Shown: positions 47,226 to 56,205 of the stretch, piece after piece
Layout: the number at the start of each line of letters is the position of its first letter
How positions within the stretch are numbered: the first letter of the stretch is position 1
Assembly: GCF_000025565.1 (NCBI RefSeq)
Contig: NC_014121.1
Span: forward strand, 1,984,001 to 2,048,000
From: Enterobacter cloacae subsp. cloacae ATCC 13047
Lineage (GTDB): Bacteria > Pseudomonadota > Gammaproteobacteria > Enterobacterales > Enterobacteriaceae
Length of the DNA: 64,000 nt
Reading direction: 5' to 3'
The notes under the pieces: generated by a model
The model's database searches: none
What the model was told of the DNA's origin: nothing
The model's input: the letters and a program-made list of their open reading frames with translations, nothing else
Made by a program: the position numbers and the translations under genes

Positions 47226-47987
47226 TCATGACGCCAGCGTCAGGCGGGTCTCAAGCTGTTCCAGCTGGTTCCGGGCCGCTTCATCCAGCCTGCTGTCGGT
47301 GACGATATCCGTCAGGGTGTTCAGGTGCACCACATTAAACAGCGACCAGGCACCGTACTTAGAGCTGTCTGCCAGCAGCACCCGGCGTTTTGCATTGGCT
47401 ATTAAATCCCGCTTCAGCGCGGCCTTCTCTTCCGTAGGCGACGTGATACCGCGGGTAATATCCCAGCCATTACAGCTGACAAAAGCCACATCAGGCCAGA
47501 CATTCTGCAACAGCCGACGCCCGTGCTCACCAATACAGGACTGGCTCGAATCATCGATACGGCCGCCAATAATCGTCACTTCAATCTGTTTAAACTCAGA
47601 GAGAAACAGCGCAATGTGCAGATCGCTGGTGATGACGCGAAGCGGCAGATGCGTGAGCTGACGCGCGAGTTCAATCATTGTGGTACCGGCGTCCAGCACA
47701 ATGGCATCCCCCGCTTTCACAAAGCTCGCGGCCGCGCTGGCGATGGCATGTTTTTCTGCCAGACTGCGCTGCATTTTTTCGGACGTGGTCGGCTGGGAAG
47801 GAATAAACCGGTTAAGAGTCACGCCGCCGTGGGTTCGGCTGATGACGCCCTCCTGGTCAAGCTTAATCAGGTCGCGGCGGATCGTCGCCGGTGAGGCATC
47901 GGTGATCGCCACCAGCTGATCCACCGTGACCAGGTTGTGCCCTTTGAGGTAATCCATTATCTGCTCTAACCGGTTATATCCCTTCAT
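47226..47987 (-). CDS. DeoR-family regulator of the acid-sugar cluster
   Basis: A 253-residue DeoR repressor. The HTH is [51 protein letters not shown]; the DeoRC ligand domain shows [24 protein letters not shown] and [19 protein letters not shown]. It begins two bases after the pdxA2 stop, as the last gene of a kinase-pdxA2-deoR unit. It most likely represses this unit and the divergent dehydrogenase/aldolase/transporter unit, responding to a phosphorylated intermediate. Confidence 0.87.
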   Translation of the reverse strand: MKGYNRLEQIMDYLKGHNLVTVDQLVAITDASPATIRRDLIKLDQEGVISRTHGGVTLNRFIPSQPTTSEKMQRSLAEKHAIASAAASFVKAGDAIVLDAGTTMIELARQLTHLPLRVITSDLHIALFLSEFKQIEVTIIGGRIDDSSQSCIGEHGRRLLQNVWPDVAFVSCNGWDITRGITSPTEEKAALKRDLIANAKRRVLLADSSKYGAWSLFNVVHLNTLTDIVTDSRLDEAARNQLEQLETRLTLAS

Positions 47988-47988
47988 A

Positions 47989-48975
47989 TTATTCCCGTGT
48001 AATTTGCATAGCCAACTGAATAGACACCGTCATGCTCTCCGACCTGGCTTTACCGGTCCATGCAATATCGAACGCGGTTCCGTGGTCTGCAGAGGTGCGG
48101 ATAAACGGCAATCCGGCGGTGATATTCACCCCGTCGTAAAAGCCGAGCAATTTTAGCGGAATATGCCCCTGATCGTGATACATCGCAACGACCATGTCAT
48201 ACATTCCTTCGTGGCATTGCATAAATACCGTATCCGGCGGGCACGGTCCGGTGACGTTGACCCCCTGCGCCTTCATCGCCGCAACGGCCGGGCCAACGAT
48301 CATGATCTCTTCATCGCCAAACAGGCCATTTTCTCCAGCATGCGGGTTCACGCCCGCGACCGCAATACGAGGTGTGCTAAAGCCCACCCGCTTCAGGAAG
48401 GTATCCGCAATGCCGATGACGGTTTTTACCCGATCCTGATTGAGCGTATCAAGGAATTTACGCAGCGCAATATGGGTCGTGATATGAATGACCTTCAGCC
48501 GATCGGTGTACAGCACCATAGCGTAGTCTTTGCTGTGCGTCAGATGGGCCAGCAGCTCGGTATGCCCGGGGTAGTGATGTCCGGCCAGATGCAGCGCTTC
48601 TTTATTCAGTGGCGCCGTGGCAACCGCTTTTACGTCCCCCGCCATCGCCAGTTCCGTCGCGCGCTTCACGCAGCGATAGGCTAAATCCCCCGCCTGAGCC
48701 TGGACTACGCCGGGCTTCAGGGCATCAGGGTCGGCCAGCGGTTCGTCCAGCACGTTAATCATGTTGGGTGCGAAACGGGCCTCGCTGACCTGCCTGATGA
48801 TATGGATGTCAGCCTGCCCCACGATCCCATCATCCAGCACCCGCCTGAGCGTGCGGGCACAGCCCACCACGACAACCGGGGATCCCGTTAATTCGCTCCC
48901 GGTGAGGGATTTGATAATGATCTCCGGGCCAATGCCCGCCGGGTCACCCATGGTTACAGCAATAATGTTAGTCAC
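47989..48975 (-). CDS. pdxA2: PdxA2-type 4-phospho-sugar-acid dehydrogenase
   Basis: A 328-residue PdxA-family NAD-dependent dehydrogenase. Features are the N-terminal [24 protein letters not shown], the divalent-metal histidine in [33 protein letters not shown] and [40 protein letters not shown]. Because it sits beside a DUF1537 kinase, it should be PdxA2, which oxidises a 4-phosphotetronate with decarboxylation to dihydroxyacetone phosphate, rather than the pyridoxal-synthesis PdxA. The start overlaps the kinase gene by eight bases. Confidence 0.9.
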   Translation of the reverse strand: MTNIIAVTMGDPAGIGPEIIIKSLTGSELTGSPVVVVGCARTLRRVLDDGIVGQADIHIIRQVSEARFAPNMINVLDEPLADPDALKPGVVQAQAGDLAYRCVKRATELAMAGDVKAVATAPLNKEALHLAGHHYPGHTELLAHLTHSKDYAMVLYTDRLKVIHITTHIALRKFLDTLNQDRVKTVIGIADTFLKRVGFSTPRIAVAGVNPHAGENGLFGDEEIMIVGPAVAAMKAQGVNVTGPCPPDTVFMQCHEGMYDMVVAMYHDQGHIPLKLLGFYDGVNITAGLPFIRTSADHGTAFDIAWTGKARSESMTVSIQLAMQITRE

Positions 48976-50185
48976 TCAGTCTCTCCTCGATAAAATGCAA
49001 CACCTCAAGCAGCGTCTCTTCTTTTCCGAAGCCCCCTGCTTTGGTCATTACCGGCTGGTGCCAGGCACAACCCAGAAATTTGCCGTAAGGGACGCATCCT
49101 GCGACGCGCCCTGTAATTTCAAATCCTTGCGCATCAAGCGCGCTGGCGACGGCCATTGCCACATCGCCGCCTGAGACATACAACGCATCCGGCGGACATG
49201 CCGTCAGTGCCTCTCGGGTAATCTCTCCCAGGAAGGCGCAGATCGTTTCACCCAGTTCGGTCCGGGTCATTTGATACTGCGCGCAAAGCCGTTCAACCTG
49301 ATGTCGCGCCTCATGGTCCGGGCAGGTATGAACGATGCAGTGACGGCCCGCCTTCAGGGCCTGCGTGATGCGCATGAGCGCGCTCGCCGTCTCCCCGTTC
49401 AGCACATCATTAATATCAATAAACACCGACGAAACCGCAGGCTCTACAGCGGCCAGCGCAATCTGACGCTGAGCGATCTCACTCATTGATCCCACCAACG
49501 CCAGCAGTTGCTGACGGTTCACGGGGGCGAGATGGCGTGCCAGCGCATCACATAACCCGGCCGACCCGACCAGCAGCGGTGTCTGCGGGCAGGTCAGCGC
49601 GGCGGCAATAATGGCGTCCAGATCCTCGTCACACTGGGCATCGACAATGAGCCACTCCGTTCCCTGCGCCAGTTCGGCTGCCAGCGTGTTTACCGTCACG
49701 GATTGACAACTCACGTCGGTAAACAGGTCAGCAATCGTGGCAGACGGGACGGGCGTTTTCGGATCGCTGGCGAATTCGGTTTCATCCACCGGAATGCCGT
49801 TCACCAGACACCTGCCGTGACGTGTGATCCGCCCTGCCGCGGGATACGCTGGCGCCACAATCACCTGCCGTTTGCCGCTTACTGCCTTAAGGACGCCTGT
49901 TTCTGCCCCTACATTGCCGCGCAGTGTGGAATCAATCTTTTTGATGAGCCAGTGCGCATCCGCAAGATCCGCCCCTAGTACGGCCACTTTTTCGGCCGCC
50001 TCTGCTGCCCGCAGCGCACGGGAATCGGTATTAATAACCAGTGCATCCACCGGCTGGGTAAAGGGGGTGTGGAATGCCACGCTGACCTTCTTACCTCTCA
50101 GCGCCAGGCTGACACCCGCATCGTTTGCACCGGTAAAGTCATCTGCAACGACAACGACGTCTTTGAACAGGTTGTTCTCTTTCAT
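48968..50185 (-). CDS. DUF1537 four-carbon acid-sugar kinase
   Basis: A 405-residue kinase of the four-carbon acid sugar kinase family (DtnK/DenK/OtnK relatives). The N-terminal domain has VVVADDFTGANDAGVSLALRG, NTDSRALRAAEA and WLIKKIDSTLRGNVGAETG. The C-terminal nucleotide-binding domain has DALYVSGGDVAMAVASALDAQG. It phosphorylates a tetronate (threonate or erythronate type) at C4, feeding PdxA2. ATG 50185 follows GGAGTGGG. It is the first gene of the minus-strand unit of the island. The stereochemistry of the substrate cannot be read from the sequence. Confidence 0.88.
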   Translation of the reverse strand: MKENNLFKDVVVVADDFTGANDAGVSLALRGKKVSVAFHTPFTQPVDALVINTDSRALRAAEAAEKVAVLGADLADAHWLIKKIDSTLRGNVGAETGVLKAVSGKRQVIVAPAYPAAGRITRHGRCLVNGIPVDETEFASDPKTPVPSATIADLFTDVSCQSVTVNTLAAELAQGTEWLIVDAQCDEDLDAIIAAALTCPQTPLLVGSAGLCDALARHLAPVNRQQLLALVGSMSEIAQRQIALAAVEPAVSSVFIDINDVLNGETASALMRITQALKAGRHCIVHTCPDHEARHQVERLCAQYQMTRTELGETICAFLGEITREALTACPPDALYVSGGDVAMAVASALDAQGFEITGRVAGCVPYGKFLGCAWHQPVMTKAGGFGKEETLLEVLHFIEERLSD

Positions 50186-50224
50186 TCCCACTCCGGGCTC
50201 GTTTTTCCTGCTAATGATTATATT

Positions 50225-50258
50225 CAATCACGATTGATTATATGTGAGCAAGATCAAG
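50225..50258. promoter_or_regulatory. Divergent promoter region: inverted repeat and CRP-like site
   Basis: CAATC-AC-GATTG (50225-50236) is a perfect short inverted repeat. TGTGA-gcaaga-TCAAG (50243-50258) resembles a CRP site with one good and one degenerate half. Both lie in the 173-base region between the kinase gene and the divergent dehydrogenase gene. This fits a catabolic island under DeoR-type repression and catabolite control. Both calls are by eye. Confidence 0.4.
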
Positions 50259-50358
50259 TTAATCAGTTTGCGAATAAATTATAAATTTAGCCACACGATG
50301 ACCATGAAGCGTCTTAATTGAGCGAATTTAATCATGGACACAAAGACAGGAGAAAAGC

Positions 50359-51507
50359 GTGGTTACCCTCAACAGCACCATTATTAGCGGCGCAAATGCG
50401 CTCGCCGCCATCAGGCCATTACTCACCGAAAACGCGCAGCTCTTGCTGGTTACGGACGGCAACATTGCGCGTCTGGAGGCGGCAACACAGATCCGTTCAA
50501 TTCTTGAAGAGGGCAACCGCCGCGTCACGGTGATTGACACGGTGCCGCCTGAACCCTCCCACCACGATGTCAGCCAGTTGCTCGCGGGATTAAACAGCGG
50601 ATCGTTTGATGTCGTGGTTGGGATCGGCGGCGGCAGCGTACTGGATGTGGCGAAACTGCTCTCCGTGCTTTGTCACCCGCTGTCACCGGGGCTGGACAGC
50701 CTGCTGGCAGGGGTAAAACCGGTGGCACGCATCTCCTCACTTCTGATCCCCGCCACCGCCGGAACCGGGTCAGAAGCCACGCCGAACGCTATTCTGGCGA
50801 TACCGGAGCAAAACACGAAGGTCGGTATTATCTCTCCGGTCCTGCTGCCCGATTACGTCGCCCTGCTGCCGGAATTGACCACCAGCATGCCCGCGCATAT
50901 TGCCTCCTCCACCGGCATCGATGCCCTGTGCCATCTGATTGAGTGCTTCACCGCCACGGTCGCCAACCCGGTCAGCGATAACGCGGCGTTGACCGGGCTC
51001 GCTAAGCTGCTGAAGAACATCGAAACGGCCTGCGCTGAGCCGGGCAACCTGCTGGCAAAGCTGGAAATGCTGTGGGCCTCTTATTACGGCGGGGTCGCGA
51101 TTGCGCATGCCGGCACACACCTGGTTCACGCCCTGTCTTATCCGCTTGGCGGGAAATATCACCTGCCGCACGGCGTGGCCAACGCCATTCTTCTGGCGCC
51201 CTGCATGAGGGTGGTTCGTCCCCACTGCGTGACAAAATTTGCGCAGGTCTGGGATCTCGTGCCAGGCGCGGACGGCAGCCTGTCCGATGACGAAAAATCT
51301 CACGCGCTGGTGGAGTACTTTGCCGCGCTGGTTCGTCGGCTCAACCTGCCGGACAACCTTGAGTCCCTGGGCGTGCCGCGCGAAGACATCGCTTCCCTGA
51401 GCGATGCCGCCCTGAACGTTAAACGGTTAATGAACAATGCCCCCTGTCAGGTGAATCACGACGAGGTGCAGGCGATTTATCGGACACTGTTTCCTGAACA
51501 TGCATAG
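50359..51507 (+). CDS. Iron-containing (type III) alcohol dehydrogenase
   Basis: A 382-residue group III alcohol dehydrogenase. The NAD-binding motif is VVVGIGGGSVLDVAKLLSVL, the specificity region is IPATAGTGSEATPNAI, and the metal ligands are expected in SSTGIDALCHLIECF and the later AHAGTHLVHALSYPLGGKYHLPHG histidines. It starts at GTG 50359 after CAGGAG. As the first gene of the plus-strand unit it probably interconverts a hydroxy-acid or alcohol with the aldehyde or ketone used by the aldolase next door; the direction is not known. Confidence 0.87.
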   Translation: MVTLNSTIISGANALAAIRPLLTENAQLLLVTDGNIARLEAATQIRSILEEGNRRVTVIDTVPPEPSHHDVSQLLAGLNSGSFDVVVGIGGGSVLDVAKLLSVLCHPLSPGLDSLLAGVKPVARISSLLIPATAGTGSEATPNAILAIPEQNTKVGIISPVLLPDYVALLPELTTSMPAHIASSTGIDALCHLIECFTATVANPVSDNAALTGLAKLLKNIETACAEPGNLLAKLEMLWASYYGGVAIAHAGTHLVHALSYPLGGKYHLPHGVANAILLAPCMRVVRPHCVTKFAQVWDLVPGADGSLSDDEKSHALVEYFAALVRRLNLPDNLESLGVPREDIASLSDAALNVKRLMNNAPCQVNHDEVQAIYRTLFPEHA

Positions 51508-51521
51508 TCAAGGAGTAAGAA

Positions 51522-52406
51522 ATGCGTAACAACATCAAGGGCGTGCTGACGGCTATCGTCACCCCCTTTGACGCGGAAGGCGAACTCAACCTTCCCGGCT
51601 TAACGCGGCAGATCGCCCGGCAGCTGGACGCCGGAAACGGCATTTTTTGCGGCGGAACCAACGGCGAGTTCTTTGTCCTGAACGAAGCGGAAAAAATCGC
51701 GGTCACCCGGACCTGTGTGGAAACCGTCGCCGGACGCGCGCCCGTCGTGGCGCATATTGGCGAAATCTCCACCCGCGACACCATCCGGCTGGGAAAACAG
51801 ATCGCCGCGCTGGGTGTGGATGCGGTTTCCGTCATCACCCCTTACTTCGTGCCGCTGAAACAGTCTGAACTCATCGCACACTACACCGCCGTCGCTGACG
51901 CGCTAACCGTACCGGTCTTTCTGTACAACATTCCGGCGCGGACCGGCAACACCCTTGAGCCCGCCACGGTACGGGCGCTGGCCGAACACCCCAACATTTC
52001 AGGTATTAAAGACAGTGCCGGGAGCTATGAAAGCCTGCGCGGTTTTCTCAACGCGGTAAGCGACATTGACGGGTTCGACGTGCTGAACGGACCAGATTCA
52101 CTGATCCATCAGGGCTTCGTCGAGGGATGTTCAGCCTGTATTTCCGGGCTGGCAAACGTGGCGCCAGCGGCGATCAACGCCATCTGGTCACGCTTTAACG
52201 CGGGTGATGTTGAAGGTTCCCGGCAGGCGCAGGAGCGCGTCACCCGACTGCGTACCGAGCTGTACAGCGTGGCGTTTTCCCCTGCCGCCGTTAAAAAGGC
52301 TCTGCAAATCATGGGCGAGGATGTCGGAGAGAGTCGCTACGCCGTGGCGTTTAGCGAGCAGCAGTGCCAACAGATTCGCCAGATAGTGACAACGTCACTT
52401 AGCTAA
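51522..52406 (+). CDS. DapA/NanA-superfamily aldolase or hydratase
   Basis: A 294-residue class I aldolase-fold protein of the dihydrodipicolinate synthase family. It has GTNGEFFVLNEAEKIAV near residue 45, the catalytic Tyr in VPVFLYNIPARTG and the Schiff-base Lys in NISGIKDSAGSYESL. Family members include DapA, N-acetylneuraminate lyase and 2-keto-3-deoxy-sugar-acid aldolases. The context (symporter, acid-sugar kinase) favours a 2-keto-3-deoxy-acid aldolase making pyruvate over lysine synthesis. It starts after AAGGAG, 14 bases behind the dehydrogenase. Confidence 0.87.
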   Translation: MRNNIKGVLTAIVTPFDAEGELNLPGLTRQIARQLDAGNGIFCGGTNGEFFVLNEAEKIAVTRTCVETVAGRAPVVAHIGEISTRDTIRLGKQIAALGVDAVSVITPYFVPLKQSELIAHYTAVADALTVPVFLYNIPARTGNTLEPATVRALAEHPNISGIKDSAGSYESLRGFLNAVSDIDGFDVLNGPDSLIHQGFVEGCSACISGLANVAPAAINAIWSRFNAGDVEGSRQAQERVTRLRTELYSVAFSPAAVKKALQIMGEDVGESRYAVAFSEQQCQQIRQIVTTSLS

Positions 52407-52482
52407 ACGGCGTTGGTTTCGTCAATAAGAATACCGGGTACCTGAGGTGCCCAGGATTCACTCGCCCTGAAGAGAGGCAAAG

Positions 52483-53895
52483 ATGAATAATTTTACCGCT
52501 GAAGATACCCTGATCATTGTGGGCATAGTCATTGCCTACATCCTGTTCACCACCTGGCTGACCTTCCGGATCCGCAGTAAAAACTCCGGGGACTTTATGG
52601 AAGGCTCCCGCGCGATGCCGGCGTTTATTGTCGGGATCCTGCTGATGTCTGAGTATATCGGCGCTAAATCCACCATCGGCACCGCGCAGGCGGCGTTTGA
52701 GGACGGGTTTGCTGCGTCATGGTCCGTCATCGGTGCCGCGATTGGCTTTCCGCTTTTTGGTCTGTTACTGGTAAAACGCATATACAACACCGGGAAAATC
52801 ACCATCTCGGGTGCGATTGCTGAAAAGTACGGTAACAGCACCAAAAACATTATCTCCCTCATCATGATCTACGCTCTGCTGCTGGTGAACGTGGGGAATT
52901 ACGTCAGTGGCGCAGCAGCCATTTCTACCGTACTGAAAGTCAATCTGCCCGTTGCCGCTTTCATTACGGCTATCGTCAGTACCTTCTATTTCGCCTTCGG
53001 CGGCATGAAAGGCGTGGCGTGGGTAACTGTGCTGCACAGTGCGCTGAAATACTTCGGCATTCTGGCCATTATGGGTTTTGCGTTATCCAAAACCGGCGGT
53101 TTCACGCCGATGATCGAAAACATGCCGGACTTCTACTGGACCTGGGATGGCAACATCGGCGCGTCGACCATTTTCGCGTGGCTTATCGGCACCATTGGCT
53201 CCATCTTCTGCACCCAGTTTGTGATCCAGGCCATCTCCTCCACTAAAGATGTTAAATCGGCCAAACGCTCCACCTGGGTCGCGTTCTTCTTCTGCCTGCC
53301 GATCGCGCTGGCCATTGCGGTGATTGGCGTGGCGGCAAAATACCTGCATCCGGAGATCGACAGCCTGTATGCGATGCCGATTTTCCTGCAGGATATGAAC
53401 CCGTGGCTGGCCGGTCTGGTCACCACCTCTCTGGTGGCGTCCATCTTCGTCAGCGTCAGTACCGTGGCGCTCGCCATTGCCTCCCTGGTGGTCAAAGATT
53501 TCTACGTGCCGATGCGCAACCCGACCCCCGAGCAGGAGTTTAAAGCTACCCGCTGGATCTCCCTGCTGATTGGTTTCCTGCCGCTGATTTTTGTTCTGCT
53601 GGTGCCTGAAGTGCTAAAGCTGTCGTTCTTTACCCGCGCCATTCGTCTGTCGATTTCCGTCGTGGCGGTCATCGCGTTCTACGCCCCGTTCTTCCGCAGT
53701 ACTCGCGGAGCCAATGCTGGGCTGATCGGCGCCTGCGTCGTGACCTCTGTCTGGTATCTGCTGGGCGATCCGTTTGGCATTAACAATATGTACATCGCCC
53801 TGCTGACCCCTGCGGTCATCATGGTCATCGACCGTCTCATTCCGGGAAAGGCACAGGGTAAAGCGCCAACCCCCGTTGAAAACAATGGAGTCTGA
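52483..53895 (+). CDS. Sodium:solute symporter family transporter
   Basis: A 470-residue SSS-family symporter with the LeuT-like pattern: FMEGSRAMPAFIVGILLMSEYIGAKSTIGTAQAAFEDGF in the first helices (sodium-site region), FAFGGMKGVAWVTVLHSALK centrally and STVALAIASLVVKDFYVPM in the helix 8 region. About 13 membrane helices are expected. In this island it is the only transporter, so it should import the starting substrate with sodium. The substrate is not predictable beyond an organic acid or sugar derivative. Confidence 0.87.
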   Translation: MNNFTAEDTLIIVGIVIAYILFTTWLTFRIRSKNSGDFMEGSRAMPAFIVGILLMSEYIGAKSTIGTAQAAFEDGFAASWSVIGAAIGFPLFGLLLVKRIYNTGKITISGAIAEKYGNSTKNIISLIMIYALLLVNVGNYVSGAAAISTVLKVNLPVAAFITAIVSTFYFAFGGMKGVAWVTVLHSALKYFGILAIMGFALSKTGGFTPMIENMPDFYWTWDGNIGASTIFAWLIGTIGSIFCTQFVIQAISSTKDVKSAKRSTWVAFFFCLPIALAIAVIGVAAKYLHPEIDSLYAMPIFLQDMNPWLAGLVTTSLVASIFVSVSTVALAIASLVVKDFYVPMRNPTPEQEFKATRWISLLIGFLPLIFVLLVPEVLKLSFFTRAIRLSISVVAVIAFYAPFFRSTRGANAGLIGACVVTSVWYLLGDPFGINNMYIALLTPAVIMVIDRLIPGKAQGKAPTPVENNGV

Positions 53896-53896
53896 T

Positions 53897-55060
53897 ATGT
53901 CTGTAACCGTAACCCGCGACGGGATTATTCGCCCACAACAGGATACGCGCGTGGAGGCGGCCATGCTGCCTTCCGCCTGCCCACAAAACCACGCGGCAAA
54001 TCTGCTGCCGCTGCCGGATGGTTCGCTGATGTGCGTCTGGTTTGGCGGTACCCAGGAGGGTATTGCGGATATCTCTGTGTGGGGTTCGCGCCTGTCACCG
54101 GGAAGCCAGCAGTGGAGTGAGGCAGAAAAACTGTCGGATGATGCCACGCGCTCTGAACAGAACCCGGTTCTGTTCCTGGCACCCGATAACGTGCTGTGGC
54201 TGCTGTGGACCGCGCAAATTTCCGGCAACCAGGACACCGCTATTGTGCGCTATCGCCAGTCCCGGGATCTGGGTAAAACCTGGGGGGACATCGCGACCCT
54301 GCTCGATAAACCCGGCACCTTTATTCGTCAGCCGATTGTCGTGCTGGAGAACGGGAACTGGCTGCTGCCGGTGTTTTACTGCCGCACCCGGCCGGGTGAG
54401 AAATGGGTCGGTAACGATGACATCAGCGCGGTGAAAATCTCCGAAGACGGGGGCAAAACCTGGCGTGATGTCGAGGTGCCGGACAGCCTGGGCTGCGTCC
54501 ATATGAATATCACCCCGCTGCGCAATGGCACCCTGGTTGCCCTGTTCCGCAGCCGCTGGGCGGATAACATTTATTACAGCCAGTCAACGGACAACGGCGA
54601 AAGCTGGTCCGTGCCGGAACCCACGGTATTACCTAACAACAACTCCTCTATCCAGGTGACAACGCTTGCCAGTGGCGAGCTGGCGCTGGTGTTTAACCTC
54701 ATGAGCGCCGCCGGGGCGCAGGAGCGTCGCACCTCGCTGTACGATGAAATTGACGATGGCGATGGCCGTAAAGAGCCGGTTGTAACCCACGGTCGGGCCG
54801 CCTTCTGGGGTGCCCCGCGTGCGCCGATGACCGTCGCCATTTCGCCGGACGGAGGCAAAAGCTGGCCGTGGCAACGGCATCTGGACGAGGGAGATGGCTA
54901 CTGCATGACTAACAACTCTCTGGAGAAACTGAACCGTGAGTTTTCCTATCCGAGCATTAAGCAGAGCCCGGATGGCAGCCTGCATATCGCCTACACCTAC
55001 TTTCGTCAGGCCATAAAATACGTGCGGGTGACGCCCGAGTGGGTCAAGGAGTCAGCATGA
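53897..55060 (+). CDS. Sialidase-like BNR/Asp-box protein, apparently cytoplasmic
   Basis: A 387-residue six-bladed-propeller protein of the sialidase superfamily. Four Asp-box repeats can be read: SRDLGKTWGD, SEDGGKTWRD, STDNGESWSV and SPDGGKSWPW. Early motifs are SACPQNHAANLLPLPDG and CVWFGGTQEG. The FRIP motif of true sialidases is not obvious, and no signal peptide precedes MSVTVTRDG, so it should act in the cytoplasm on imported material. ATG 53897 follows GGAG. The stop overlaps the next start (ATGA). The activity is unknown; a glycosidase, lyase or isomerase-like role are all possible. Confidence 0.82.
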   Translation: MSVTVTRDGIIRPQQDTRVEAAMLPSACPQNHAANLLPLPDGSLMCVWFGGTQEGIADISVWGSRLSPGSQQWSEAEKLSDDATRSEQNPVLFLAPDNVLWLLWTAQISGNQDTAIVRYRQSRDLGKTWGDIATLLDKPGTFIRQPIVVLENGNWLLPVFYCRTRPGEKWVGNDDISAVKISEDGGKTWRDVEVPDSLGCVHMNITPLRNGTLVALFRSRWADNIYYSQSTDNGESWSVPEPTVLPNNNSSIQVTTLASGELALVFNLMSAAGAQERRTSLYDEIDDGDGRKEPVVTHGRAAFWGAPRAPMTVAISPDGGKSWPWQRHLDEGDGYCMTNNSLEKLNREFSYPSIKQSPDGSLHIAYTYFRQAIKYVRVTPEWVKESA

Positions 55061-56205
55061 TTATTGGACATCTCGACGCCCTGCCGCTGGCAGGGTTACC
55101 GCCGGTGTTGTATGCCCTGCTGTCCCGCCCGGACTGCACGCTGCAGGCGCTTAGCGAACGCGATGACGGCCGCTGGCAGCCGGACAATGCCCCCTGGTTT
55201 TGCCAGATTGGTCCGGCGCAGACGCAGCCGCGCGCGGAGCGGCATACGGAGTACCATCACCAGTGGGCGGATATTCAGGTTGTGCTGGCGGGAGAAGAAC
55301 TCATCTATGCCGGCGCGCGCCCTGTTGGCAAGCCGGATGACGAAGAGCGTAAAGCGGACCTGTTCATTGCCAGCTCATCGGCACACAGCGTCGGGATCCG
55401 CCTTGGCGCGGGTGACTTTGCGGTCTTTTCTCCCGGAGAACCACACCAGGCGCTGTGCGCCAGCGGCGCGCCGATGACCGTGCGCAAAGCGGTGTTTAAA
55501 GTCCTCGTTCAATGCTGGAGGTCTGATATGCGTCACGCCGTCGTGACCGGAGCCAGCTCCGGAATTGGTGAGGCCATCGTTAAGCGTTTACTGGCGGAAG
55601 GCTGGCAGGTCACCGGACTCAGCCGCCGCACCGTGATGCCGGATACCCCTGGCTTTACGGGGTTACGCGTGGATATCACCGACCCTGATGCGTTGAACAG
55701 CGCCCTGCACGCCATCGCGACACCGCAGGCGGTGATCCACGCCGCCGGAATGATAGCCGCCGCCCCACTGGGGCAACTGGAAAGCAGGGTTGGCGCGTCA
55801 CTGTGGCAACTGCACGTCCAGGCCTGCGAAGCCCTGTTTAACCATTTCGCGCCCGCTATGGCCGCCGGTGGACGATTTGTGGCGATTGGCAGCAGAACCT
55901 CCCGCGGGGCGGCAGGTCGCTCGCAGTATGTTGCCACCAAGGCGGCGATGACAGGGATGGTCAGAAGCTGGGCGGCGGAACTGGCCCCGCGTGGGATCAC
56001 CGCAAACGTGGTCGCGCCGGGCGCCACCCAAACGCCGATGCTCAACGCACCGGGGCGAGAAAGCTCACCGCCTACCTGTCCGCCCATCGGCCGTCTTATC
56101 ACGCCAGAAGAGGTCGCGGGACTGGTGAATTTCTTGCTCAGCGATGAAGCCGCCGCCATCACGGGCCAGGAGATGGTGATATGCGGCGGCGCCTCGCTCA
56201 GCTAG
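55057..56205 (+). CDS. YhcH/YjgK/YiaL domain fused in frame to a short-chain dehydrogenase
   Basis: A 382-residue open frame containing two proteins usually separate. Residues 1-155 form a YhcH/YjgK/YiaL (NanQ-like) cupin with AERHTEYHHQWADIQVVLAGEE and FAVFSPGEPHQAL, a sugar anomerase-type fold. Residues 158-382 form an SDR with VVTGASSGIGEAIV and the catalytic YVATK near 290. At the junction, GGAGG (55517-55521) lies six bases before an internal ATG (55528), and an out-of-frame TGA lies at 55524-55526. This is the signature of two formerly coupled genes. Either a real fusion is made, or the SDR (225 residues) is also started independently. Confidence 0.82.
   Translation: MIIGHLDALPLAGLPPVLYALLSRPDCTLQALSERDDGRWQPDNAPWFCQIGPAQTQPRAERHTEYHHQWADIQVVLAGEELIYAGARPVGKPDDEERKADLFIASSSAHSVGIRLGAGDFAVFSPGEPHQALCASGAPMTVRKAVFKVLVQCWRSDMRHAVVTGASSGIGEAIVKRLLAEGWQVTGLSRRTVMPDTPGFTGLRVDITDPDALNSALHAIATPQAVIHAAGMIAAAPLGQLESRVGASLWQLHVQACEALFNHFAPAMAAGGRFVAIGSRTSRGAAGRSQYVATKAAMTGMVRSWAAELAPRGITANVVAPGATQTPMLNAPGRESSPPTCPPIGRLITPEEVAGLVNFLLSDEAAAITGQEMVICGGASLS

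Noticed and set aside
47989..48975. PdxA for pyridoxal phosphate synthesis
   Set aside because: The neighbours are a DUF1537 kinase and a DeoR regulator rather than surA/ksgA. This is the PdxA2 context for tetronate catabolism.
51522..52406. Housekeeping DapA (lysine pathway)
   Set aside because: Although the Tyr and Lys catalytic residues are kept, the gene is inside a transporter/acid-sugar island. The Gly-Thr-Asn-Gly-Glu motif and context fit a catabolic aldolase better.
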